The position numbers and the translations under genes are program-made. Of a stretch of 64,000 nucleotides of DNA, positions 25,325-33,026 are shown in pieces. Position 1 is the stretch's first letter, and each line of letters begins with the position of its first letter. The stretch is taken from contig JAXMGR010000010.1 in assembly GCA_046352935.1 (NCBI GenBank), positions 62,001 to 126,000 on the forward strand, given 5' to 3'. The notes below the pieces were generated by a model. The model was not told the DNA's origin. It was given only the letters and a program-made list of their open reading frames with translations, and searched no databases. Origin of the DNA: CAYWMY01 sp046352935 (GTDB taxonomy: Bacteria; Pseudomonadota; Gammaproteobacteria; Steroidobacterales; Steroidobacteraceae).

Positions 25325-25900
25325 ATGACCCGCGCACTGCTGCTCCTTGCCGGCTTGGCCGTCTTCTCTGCGGCGCACCCGCAGGAGATCTATCGCTGGG
25401 TGGACCGCGATGGCGTCGTCCACTACGCGGATCAGCCCGGGTCGCCGGATGCCCGACGTGTCGAGTACGCGGGCCTGAAGCCCCGGGACCCCGAAGCTCA
25501 GGCGTTGCCATCGTCTTCGGCGTCGCCGGAACAGGCGCCCGCCGCCGCCGCGCGGGAGGAGTACCGCTCGCTGACGGTGTCCTCGCCATCGCCGGATCAG
25601 AGTTTCTTCGGCGCGGATGCTGTCGTGCCGGTGAACCTCGATGTCCAGCCTCCGCTCCAGGAGGGCGACCACTTCGCGGTGATCGTCGACGGCAAGCGTG
25701 TCGCCGACAATCTCCAGGAGCCGTACGCCGAGGTATCGGGCTTGGCGCGCGGCACGCACTTCGTGCGAGGTGCGGTATTGAGCGCTTCGGGCGAGCAGCG
25801 CATCGCGAGTGCCAATGTGACCTTCCACGTGCGTCACCCGTCCATCGCCAGGCCACCGGTCGGCCCGGCGCTGCGTCCGCCGCCGAAAGCCAGGCCCTGA
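25325..25900 (+). CDS. DUF4124 domain-containing periplasmic protein
   Basis: 191 residues with a signal peptide (MTRALLLLAGLAVFSAAHPQ) and then the DUF4124 motif EIYRWVDRDGVVHYADQPG (about 21-39). A Pro/Ala-rich linker follows. A second folded region (about 95-175) contains a beta-sandwich-like HFAVIVDGKRV stretch. Its function is unknown. Such proteins are often found between glnA and ntrBC in gammaproteobacteria. Confidence 0.85.
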   Translation: MTRALLLLAGLAVFSAAHPQEIYRWVDRDGVVHYADQPGSPDARRVEYAGLKPRDPEAQALPSSSASPEQAPAAAAREEYRSLTVSSPSPDQSFFGADAVVPVNLDVQPPLQEGDHFAVIVDGKRVADNLQEPYAEVSGLARGTHFVRGAVLSASGEQRIASANVTFHVRHPSIARPPVGPALRPPPKARP

Positions 25901-25933
25901 CCGCCCGGCGCCGGTCGGCGCCCGGGGATCGCC

Positions 25934-27031
25934 GTGGCCGCTGAACCGCGGCTGCTGCCCGCGAAGAGCCGGGACGACTTCGTCGATGCCCTGACGACGG
26001 CGGTGATCCTGCTCACCGCCGACGGCACCATCCAGTATCTGAATGCCGCAGCCCAGGATCTGCTAGCGGTCGGCGCCAGCGTGGCCCGGGGACGCGCGCT
26101 CGCGGAGTTCCTGCAGCCCGACGATCCGCTGATCGCCCTCGTGCGCCGCGCCGCCCAGACCGGCGATGCGCTCGCCAGCCGCGAATGCGAGCTGCACGCC
26201 GTTGCGAGGGGCAGCGACCCGCACCTGGTCGTCTACTGCAAGATCACGCCGATCGCCGAGCAGGGCCGGCCGTGCCTGCTGCTCGAGCTGTCCGATCTGA
26301 CCCATCTGCAGCGCGTGAGCCGCGACAACGCCCTGCTGGCGCAGCTCGGCGGCAGCCGGCTGATGGCCCGGCAGCTCGCCCACGAGATCAGGAATCCACT
26401 GGGCGGGCTCCGTGGCGCCGCGCAGCTCCTGGAGCGCGAACTGCCGTCGGAGGAGCTACGTGAATACACGCGTGTGATCATCGGTGAGGCCGACCGCCTC
26501 CGGAATCTCGTCGATGGCCTGCTCGGTCCGTCACGTGCACCACGACGGGAAGCCGCCAACGTTCACGAACTCCTGGACCACGTCTTTCACCTGGTGCGCG
26601 GCGAGGCGCCTGACGGCATCGCCATCGTCCGGGACTACGACCCCAGCCTGCCCAACCTGTGGCTCGACCGGGATCAGATCATCCAGGTCATGCTGAACCT
26701 CGCGCGCAATGCCGTGCAGGTCATGGCGACGAGCGGTCAGCTCACCCTGCGCACGCGTGCACTCACCGGCGTCACGATCGGCGAGAAGCGCCACCGGGTC
26801 GTTGCCTCGATCCAGTTCGAGGACAACGGTCCGGGTGTTCCACCGGAACTCCGCGAAACCCTGTTCTATCCGCTGGTCACGGCGCGTCCGGGCGGCAGCG
26901 GCCTCGGTCTCGCGGTCGCGCAGGACCTCGCCACGCGCCACGGGGGGCTCATCGAGTACGAGAGCAGGCCGGGCCGAACCGTATTCACGCTGCTGCTGCC
27001 CATCGAGGCTGCCGATGAACAAACCGCTTGA
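25934..27031 (+). CDS. ntrB: Nitrogen-regulation sensor histidine kinase NtrB
   Basis: 365 residues from a GTG with GGGGA upstream. An N-terminal PAS domain (about 15-125) is followed by the H-box LAHEIRNPLGGLRGAAQLL, with phospho-accepting His150, and by an ATPase domain with LARNAVQVM, DNGPGVP and GGSGLGLAV. There are no membrane helices, so it is cytosolic like E. coli NtrB (GlnL), which is controlled by PII. Its end overlaps ntrC by 17 bases. Confidence 0.95.
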   Translation: MAAEPRLLPAKSRDDFVDALTTAVILLTADGTIQYLNAAAQDLLAVGASVARGRALAEFLQPDDPLIALVRRAAQTGDALASRECELHAVARGSDPHLVVYCKITPIAEQGRPCLLLELSDLTHLQRVSRDNALLAQLGGSRLMARQLAHEIRNPLGGLRGAAQLLERELPSEELREYTRVIIGEADRLRNLVDGLLGPSRAPRREAANVHELLDHVFHLVRGEAPDGIAIVRDYDPSLPNLWLDRDQIIQVMLNLARNAVQVMATSGQLTLRTRALTGVTIGEKRHRVVASIQFEDNGPGVPPELRETLFYPLVTARPGGSGLGLAVAQDLATRHGGLIEYESRPGRTVFTLLLPIEAADEQTA

Positions 27032-28418
27032 TGTCTGGCTCGTCGACGACGACGCGTCCATCCGCTGGGTGCTCGAGCGCGCCCTGCGCCAGGGCGGCAT
27101 GCGTCCGCGCGCCTTCGAACAGGCCGAGTCCGCGCTCGCCGCGCTCGAGGAGAAAGAGCCCGACGTGCTGATGACGGACATCCGCATGCCCGGTACGAGC
27201 GGCCTGAAGTTGCTCGACACGGTGCGGGCCGAGCATCCGAGACTGCCCGTGATCGTCATGACCGCCCACTCGGATCTCGACAGCGCGGTGGCGGCCTACC
27301 GCGGCGGTGCATTCGAGTACCTCCCGAAGCCGTTCGACATCGATCAGGCTGTCCTGCTCGTGCGTCGCGCGGCCACCCAGGCCACATCGCACGGCGAGGT
27401 CGTGCGCAGCGATGCCGCAGCGATCCCGGAGATCCTCGGACACGCTCCCGCGATGCAGGACGTGTTCCGGGCGATCGGCCGCCTGTCGCGCTCGTCCATG
27501 ACGGTATTGATCACGGGTGAGTCGGGCACGGGCAAGGAGCTCGTGGCGCGGGCCCTGCATCGGCATTCGCCGCGTGCTTCGCGACCGTTCATCGCGCTCA
27601 ATACCTCGGCATTCACGGCCGACCTGCTCGAGTCGGAGCTCTTCGGTCACGAGAAGGGTGCCTTCACGGGTGCCGACGCGCTGCGCCGCGGACGCTTCGA
27701 GCAGGCGGATGGCGGCACACTGTTCCTGGACGAGATCGGTGACATGTCGCCGGCCCTGCAGACCCGCCTGCTGCGCGTGCTGGCAGAGGGAGAGTTCTAC
27801 CGCGTCGGCGGCAATGCGCCCATCCGTGTCGATGTGCGCGTGATCGCCGCGACGCACCAGGACCTCGAGGCGCGCGTGGTCCAGGGCATGTTCCGCGAAG
27901 ACCTCCTGCACCGGCTGAACGTGATCCGCATCGCGATCCCGCCGCTGCGCGCACGACGGGAGGACATACCCGATTTGCTGCGCCACTATCTGGCCGCCGC
28001 CGCCGAGGAGATGGGGGTCGAGCCCAAGGTGCTGGCGCCTGATGCCGAGCGCGTGCTCATCGCCTTCGACTGGCCCGGCAACGTGCGCCAGCTGGTGAAT
28101 GCCTGTCGCCGACTCACGGTCGCCGCGGCGGGCCGCGAGATCGCAGCCGCGGACATCCCGCCCGATCTCGGCGGCGTCGGTGTCTCAGCGACGCCCGGGG
28201 ACGACTGGACGCGCGAGCTCGATGCCTGGGCCCGCCGCCACCTTGCGGCCTCGCGCGAGCCGTTGCTCGACATCGCGGTGCCGGAGTTCGAACGCACGCT
28301 GATCCGTGCGGCGCTCGCGCGCTGCGAGGGCGGACGCCAGGAGGCGGCCCGGCTGCTGGGATGGGGGCGCAACACGCTGACGCGGAAGATGCGCGAGCTC
28401 GGCATGGACGACGAGTGA
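27015..28418 (+). CDS. ntrC: Nitrogen-regulation response regulator NtrC
   Basis: 467 residues from the ATG at 27015. The receiver domain has phospho-acceptor Asp55 in LMTDIRMPG. The sigma-54-activating AAA+ domain has Walker A GESGTGKE and the sigma-54-contacting loop GAFTGA. A C-terminal Fis-type helix-turn-helix follows (ARLLGWGRNTLTRKM). It activates RpoN-dependent promoters, probably including the one before glnA here. The length matches E. coli NtrC (469). Confidence 0.96.
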   Translation: MNKPLDVWLVDDDASIRWVLERALRQGGMRPRAFEQAESALAALEEKEPDVLMTDIRMPGTSGLKLLDTVRAEHPRLPVIVMTAHSDLDSAVAAYRGGAFEYLPKPFDIDQAVLLVRRAATQATSHGEVVRSDAAAIPEILGHAPAMQDVFRAIGRLSRSSMTVLITGESGTGKELVARALHRHSPRASRPFIALNTSAFTADLLESELFGHEKGAFTGADALRRGRFEQADGGTLFLDEIGDMSPALQTRLLRVLAEGEFYRVGGNAPIRVDVRVIAATHQDLEARVVQGMFREDLLHRLNVIRIAIPPLRARREDIPDLLRHYLAAAAEEMGVEPKVLAPDAERVLIAFDWPGNVRQLVNACRRLTVAAAGREIAAADIPPDLGGVGVSATPGDDWTRELDAWARRHLAASREPLLDIAVPEFERTLIRAALARCEGGRQEAARLLGWGRNTLTRKMRELGMDDE

Positions 28419-28870
28419 CACTCGTCATTGCAGCCGAGGACCCGCGTGCCGCCGACCTGCGGGCGCTGGTCGCCGAGCTCGATGCGTACCTGGCATCGCT
28501 GTACCCGCCCGAGAACAACCATCTCCTCGACCTCGATGCGCTGTCCGCACCCGATGTGTCGTTCCTGGCCGCCCGCGACGCCGGAGCGGCGGCCGGTTGC
28601 GCGGCGCTGCGCCGCCTGTCGACCGGTCGGGGCGAGATCAAGCGCATGTTCGTCCGCCCGGCGTTCCGCGGGCGTGGCGTCGGTCGTGCGCTGCTCGAAG
28701 CTGTCGAGATGGTCGCGCGCGTGCGAGGAGTGTCGGAACTGCTGCTCGAAACCGGGGTCGACCAGCCCGAGGCCATCGGGCTCTATCGCAGCTCCGGCTT
28801 CGAGCCCTGCGGTCCCTATGGCGATTACCGGGCGCATCCGCTGAACCTCTTCCTGCGCAAGCCCCTCTGA
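28415..28870 (+). CDS. GNAT-family N-acetyltransferase
   Basis: 151 residues from a GTG whose last bases overlap the ntrC stop (GTGA). The GNAT acetyl-CoA motif is clear: KRMFVRPAFRGRGVGRALLE (about 70-89). It is followed by LLLETGVDQPEAIGLYRSSG. Substrate unknown. The tight junction with ntrC suggests read-through from the ntr operon rather than a nitrogen role. Confidence 0.88.
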   Translation: MTLVIAAEDPRAADLRALVAELDAYLASLYPPENNHLLDLDALSAPDVSFLAARDAGAAAGCAALRRLSTGRGEIKRMFVRPAFRGRGVGRALLEAVEMVARVRGVSELLLETGVDQPEAIGLYRSSGFEPCGPYGDYRAHPLNLFLRKPL

Positions 28871-28929
28871 CCGCCCTTTCCGCCCGGGCCCCGTTGCAGG
28901 CAGCGGCCCCGGGGTCGACACTAACGTCC

Positions 28930-29976
28930 GTGAAAATCTCCCCCGACATGACCCTGCTGGGCAACGACCTCGCGACCTGGGCGCGCGCTGCGATCGTGTT
29001 CACGGTCTGGTTCCTCGTCCTGCCGTTCGCCAAGCTGCTGGTCACGCGCCGGCTGCACGCGCTGCGACCCGAACAGGCCCGCGGCCCGCTGGAGCTGGTG
29101 CTCACGCTGCTCAGGCGCACGACGCGGCTTTCCCTGTTCGCCGTGGCTACCTATCTTGCGATGAAGTCGCTCGAGCTGCCCGCGCGCCTGGATCGCGGTA
29201 TCGACGCCGGGATCCTGTTCGTCTTCTGGCTGCAGGGCGCGCTGTGGGGCACGGCCGCCGTGCGCCACGTGATCGACCGGCGTGAGCAGAGAGCAGGTGC
29301 GGAGCGGACTCCGACCCTTGGCATACTGCGCTTCGTCGGCATGCTGCTCGTCTGGGTCATCGCCGTGCTGATGCTGCTCGCCAACCTCGGCGTCGACATC
29401 ACGGCGCTGGTTGCGGGCCTCGGTGTCGGTGGCGTCGCCGTGGCGCTCGCGCTGCAGAATGTCCTCGGCGACCTGTTCGCATCGCTGGCTATCGCACTCG
29501 ACAAGCCGTTCACGATCGGCGACACGCTGCAGCTCGACGACCTGACCGGCAGGGTCGAGCGCATCGGCATCAAGAGCACACGCCTGCGCAGCGCGAGCGG
29601 CGAGCAGATCGTGGTGTCGAATGCCCAGCTGCTCGCGACCCGGCTGCGCAACTTCGGCCGGGCCGAGGAGCGCCGCGCGCTCTACCTCATCGGCGTGCCC
29701 TACGAGACCCCGCCCGGGAAGCTGCGTGCCATCCCGGCGCTCGTGGAAGGGATCGTGCGCGCGCTGCCGGCGGCGCGCTTCGATCGCTGCTACTTCAAGA
29801 GCTTCGGGGCGTCGGCGCTCGAGTTCGAGATCATCTTCTTCAGCCTGTCGCAGGACGCCGGCGCACTCGCGACACTGCAGCAGCAGTTCAACTACGCACT
29901 GGTCGATGCCTTCGCCGCCGCCGGCATCGGTTTCGCGTACCCGACCGTGCGACAGATCGCCACGCCGCAGGGGTGA
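28930..29976 (+). CDS. MscS-family mechanosensitive ion channel
   Basis: 348 residues from GTG at 28930, or 342 from ATG at 28948. Several membrane helices (about 15-35, 60-80, 90-110, 140-160) lead to the pore helix region GLGVGGVAVALALQNVLGDL. The MscS beta domain follows with DKPFTIGDTL and TRLRSASGEQIVVSN. It releases solutes on hypo-osmotic shock. It stands 59 bases after the acetyltransferase, same strand. Confidence 0.9.
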   Translation: MKISPDMTLLGNDLATWARAAIVFTVWFLVLPFAKLLVTRRLHALRPEQARGPLELVLTLLRRTTRLSLFAVATYLAMKSLELPARLDRGIDAGILFVFWLQGALWGTAAVRHVIDRREQRAGAERTPTLGILRFVGMLLVWVIAVLMLLANLGVDITALVAGLGVGGVAVALALQNVLGDLFASLAIALDKPFTIGDTLQLDDLTGRVERIGIKSTRLRSASGEQIVVSNAQLLATRLRNFGRAEERRALYLIGVPYETPPGKLRAIPALVEGIVRALPAARFDRCYFKSFGASALEFEIIFFSLSQDAGALATLQQQFNYALVDAFAAAGIGFAYPTVRQIATPQG

Positions 29977-29985
29977 CGGCGCCCG

Positions 29986-30744
29986 ATGAGCGAGAGCGCC
30001 GGCTTCAAGGACCACTTCTCCGGCAACGCCGCGCAGTACGCGCGATTCCGGCCGGAGTATCCGGCGGGATTCCTCGCGGCGCTTGCGGCAGCGGCTCCTG
30101 AGCGGACCCTCGCGTGGGACTGCGCAACCGGCAATGGCCAGGTCGCGGTCGGCCTCGCGCTGAACTTCGAGCGTGTGGTCGCCACGGATGCGAGCGCCGC
30201 ACAGCTCGCCAGCGCCATGCCGCGCGCAAACATCACGTATCGCATCGGCATGGAGGACGAGTCAGGCCTCGCACCCTCATCGGCCGGCCTCGTCACCGTC
30301 GCACAGGCCATCCACTGGTTCGACATCGCTCGCTTCCATCGGGAAGTGCGGCGCGTCGCCAGGCCGCGCGCCGTCGTCGCCGCCTGGACCTACCGTCTCG
30401 CCGAGGTCGATGCCGGTGTCGACGCCGTCGTGCGCTGGCTGCACCGCGAGCGAGCCGCGCGCTACTGGCCACCTGAGCGCGCGATGGTCGACGACGGCTA
30501 CCGCTCCATCGACTGGCCGTACGAGCCGATGGATCTCGGCGACTGGCGCGCGACCGCGCGCATGGATCGCGAGGCGCTCGTCGGCTATCTCGGCACCTGG
30601 TCCGCGGTGACCCGCGCGCAGCAGGCGGGCGACGATCCGACATATGAGCTGCGCGCGCGCCTCGCGGAGGTCTGGCCGGACGGGGAGGAGACCCGCCAGG
30701 TCGGCTGGCCGCTCGCCATCCGCGCGGGGCGCCTGCCCGGATGA
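29986..30744 (+). CDS. Class I SAM-dependent methyltransferase (Tam-like)
   Basis: 252 residues. The SAM-binding motif I is LAWDCATGNGQVAVGLA (about 42-58), followed by ATDAS and the post-motif VTVAQAIHWFD. This resembles the trans-aconitate/UbiE-like methyltransferases found in many proteobacteria and yeast Tmt1. The true substrate is not known. The stop overlaps the next methyltransferase by four bases. Confidence 0.88.
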   Translation: MSESAGFKDHFSGNAAQYARFRPEYPAGFLAALAAAAPERTLAWDCATGNGQVAVGLALNFERVVATDASAAQLASAMPRANITYRIGMEDESGLAPSSAGLVTVAQAIHWFDIARFHREVRRVARPRAVVAAWTYRLAEVDAGVDAVVRWLHRERAARYWPPERAMVDDGYRSIDWPYEPMDLGDWRATARMDREALVGYLGTWSAVTRAQQAGDDPTYELRARLAEVWPDGEETRQVGWPLAIRAGRLPG

Positions 30745-31373
30745 GCAGCATGGACGACACAGGCGCGCATGCCGACGCGCGGCGCGACAGCCCGGCCGCC
30801 GAGCGCAACAAGGAACCGATCGCCGCCGTGCTCGCACGCCATCTGCCGCGCCGGGGCCTCGTGCTCGAGATCGCGAGCGGTACCGGCCAGCACGCGCTGC
30901 ACTTCGCCCGGAAATTCCCGTCGCTGGACTGGCAGCCGAGCGATCCCGACGCCGCGAATCGTGCGTCGATCGATGCGTGGCGCCGCAGCGCCGGGCCCGC
31001 GAACCTGCGCGCGGCGGTCGAACTCGACGTGCATCGGCGTCCGTGGCCCGTTGCAACGGTGATGGCCGTCCTCTGCATCAACATGGTCCACATCGCGCCG
31101 TGGAGTGCGACGCTGGCGCTGTGTGCGGGCGCAGCCGAGCGGCTGCCGCCGGAAGGGCTCCTGTACTTGTACGGCCCCTACCGTGTCGGCGGGCGTCACA
31201 CTGCGCCCAGCAACGAGGAATTCGATGCCGCACTGCGGGCCCGCGATGCCGACTGGGGTGTGCGCGATCTGGACGAGGTGGTCGCGGAAGCGGCGCAGTG
31301 CGGCTTCGAGACCGTGGAGATCGTACCCATGCCGGCCAACAACCTGAGCGTGGTTCTCCGGCTCGCGGCCTGA
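30741..31373 (+). CDS. DUF938 SAM-dependent methyltransferase-like protein
   Basis: 210 residues. The DUF938 family hallmarks are present: SPAAERNKEPIAAVLARHLP near the N-terminus and the SAM motif VLEIASGTGQHALHFA. The family is widespread in proteobacteria without a settled function. It overlaps the preceding methyltransferase gene, so the two are probably made together. Confidence 0.88.
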   Translation: MSSMDDTGAHADARRDSPAAERNKEPIAAVLARHLPRRGLVLEIASGTGQHALHFARKFPSLDWQPSDPDAANRASIDAWRRSAGPANLRAAVELDVHRRPWPVATVMAVLCINMVHIAPWSATLALCAGAAERLPPEGLLYLYGPYRVGGRHTAPSNEEFDAALRARDADWGVRDLDEVVAEAAQCGFETVEIVPMPANNLSVVLRLAA

Positions 31374-31424
31374 GCCGGCTCCTGCGCGCCCCGCCGCGGG
31401 TCAGCTGACTGCGCGCCGGGCTCT

Positions 31425-32378
31425 TCAGCGCGAGCGCACCACCGTGCCGACGAGGTCCATCACGGACGCGAGGCGCTGCTCTTCGAGGTACTGGCGGATG
31501 CCCTGGTTGATCTTCGGGCAGACGAGCGGGTCGTAGAACAGCGCCGTACCCACGCCGACCGCCGTCGCGCCGGCGAGGAGGAACTCGACGGCGTCGTTCG
31601 CGGAGGCGATCCCGCCCTGTCCGATGATGGGTATGCCGTGCGGGGCCGCCACCTCTGCGACCTGGAACACCTTGAGCAGCGCGATGGGCTTGATGGCGGG
31701 GCCCGAGAGCCCTCCCTGCACGTTGCCGATCACGGGGCGGCGCGTCTTCGTATCGATGGCCATCGCCATCATGGTGTTGATGACCGCGAGGCCATCCGTG
31801 CCGGCCTCGATGCAGGCCTTTGCGCTGGCGCGGATGTCGGTCTGGTTCGGTGAGAGCTTGGTGATCAGGGGCTTCTTCGTCGCCGCGCGGCAGGCAGCGA
31901 CCACGCGCGCCGACATCTCGGGATAGTTGCCGAACTGGACGCCGCCTTCCTTGACGTTCGGGCAGGAGATGTTGATCTCCATCGCGTCGATGGGCGAATC
32001 GTCGAACGCGCGCGTGACCTCCACGTACTCGTCGATGGTCGAGCCGCAGACATTGGCGATGAAGCGCGTCTCGGTGAAGTCGAGCGTTGGGAGGATCTCG
32101 CGCACCACTTTCCCGACCCCGGGGTTCTGCAGGCCGATCGCATTGATCATGCCCATCGGCGTCTCGGCGACGCGGTGCGGCGGATTGCCGAGGCGCGGCT
32201 GACCCGTCGTGCCCTTGAGGACGACGGCGCCGACGTGCGTGTTCGAGAATCCCTCGACACGGGTGTATTCCTCGCCGAAGCCCACGCAGCCGGAGAGCAG
32301 CACGATGGGCGAAGCGAACTTCAGGCCGCAGAAATCGACGGCCAGCGGATCCGGGACGGTCTGTGAGGCGGCGGACAT
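31425..32378 (-). CDS. pyrD: Dihydroorotate dehydrogenase, class 1B type
   Basis: 317 residues from the ATG at 32378; an ATG at 32387 would add three. The family 1 barrel is clear: INISCPNVKEGGVQFGNYPE, in the region holding the catalytic base, KPLITKLSPNQTDI, GGLSGPAIKPIALLKV and GIPIIGQGGI. This pattern is that of class 1B (NAD-linked, Cys base), not the membrane class 2 enzyme usual in gammaproteobacteria. Class 1B works with the iron-sulfur flavoprotein PyrK, which is not encoded in this window. A TATAAT on the minus strand (32391-32386) ends only 8 bases before the start, so the message could be leaderless. Confidence 0.85.
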   Translation of the reverse strand: MSAASQTVPDPLAVDFCGLKFASPIVLLSGCVGFGEEYTRVEGFSNTHVGAVVLKGTTGQPRLGNPPHRVAETPMGMINAIGLQNPGVGKVVREILPTLDFTETRFIANVCGSTIDEYVEVTRAFDDSPIDAMEINISCPNVKEGGVQFGNYPEMSARVVAACRAATKKPLITKLSPNQTDIRASAKACIEAGTDGLAVINTMMAMAIDTKTRRPVIGNVQGGLSGPAIKPIALLKVFQVAEVAAPHGIPIIGQGGIASANDAVEFLLAGATAVGVGTALFYDPLVCPKINQGIRQYLEEQRLASVMDLVGTVVRSR

Positions 32379-32396
32379 GCGCGGCATTATACGGGC

Positions 32397-32861
32397 ATGT
32401 TCCATGTGATCCTGCACGAGCCCGAGATCCCGCCCAACACCGGCAACGTCATCCGCCTCTGCGCGAACACGGGCTGTTCGCTGCATCTCGTCGGCCGGCT
32501 GGGCTTCGCCATCGACGATGCCCAGCTGCGCCGCGCCGGGCTCGATTATCACGAGATGGCCCGGGTGCGGCGGCACGACGACCTCGCGGCCTGCCTCGCG
32601 GCGCTCGCCGGCACGCGTGTGTTCGCCGTGGAGACCACGGGGAGCCGCTGTTATGCGGACGAGCGCTTCCAGCCGGGTGATGCCTTCCTGTTCGGCAAGG
32701 AGACCGTGGGACTTCCGCAGGAGCTGATCGCAGCGTGGCCACGCGATCGCGTGCTGCGTATCCCGATGCGGCCCGGCAATCGCAGCGTCAATCTCTCGAA
32801 CTCGGTGGCGCTCGTCGTCTACGAAGCCTGGCGCCAGCTCGGCTTTCCAGGCGCGGACTGA
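32397..32861 (+). CDS. trmL: tRNA (cytidine/uridine-2'-O-)-methyltransferase TrmL
   Basis: 154-residue SPOUT enzyme that 2'-O-methylates the wobble base of tRNA-Leu isoacceptors. MFHVILHEPEIPPNTGNVIR at the N-terminus, FLFGKETVGLPQELI in the middle and the knot motif RSVNLSNSVALVVYEAWRQ are diagnostic. The length equals E. coli TrmL (157). It diverges from pyrD, with 18 bases between the starts. Confidence 0.96.
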   Translation: MFHVILHEPEIPPNTGNVIRLCANTGCSLHLVGRLGFAIDDAQLRRAGLDYHEMARVRRHDDLAACLAALAGTRVFAVETTGSRCYADERFQPGDAFLFGKETVGLPQELIAAWPRDRVLRIPMRPGNRSVNLSNSVALVVYEAWRQLGFPGAD

Positions 32862-33026
32862 GCGCGACACCGACGCGCCGGGTCCTGCACAGCGGTCCGG
32901 ACCGGATCGTACCCCTGCGCTCTCCCGCGGGCCTGTCATCGACGGCGACGGCCGGACCGGTATACGCCTGCCGGGTGGACATCTCCTGGCGGCGGCGATG
33001 AGGGCGCCGGAGTCCTTGCTCAGCGC

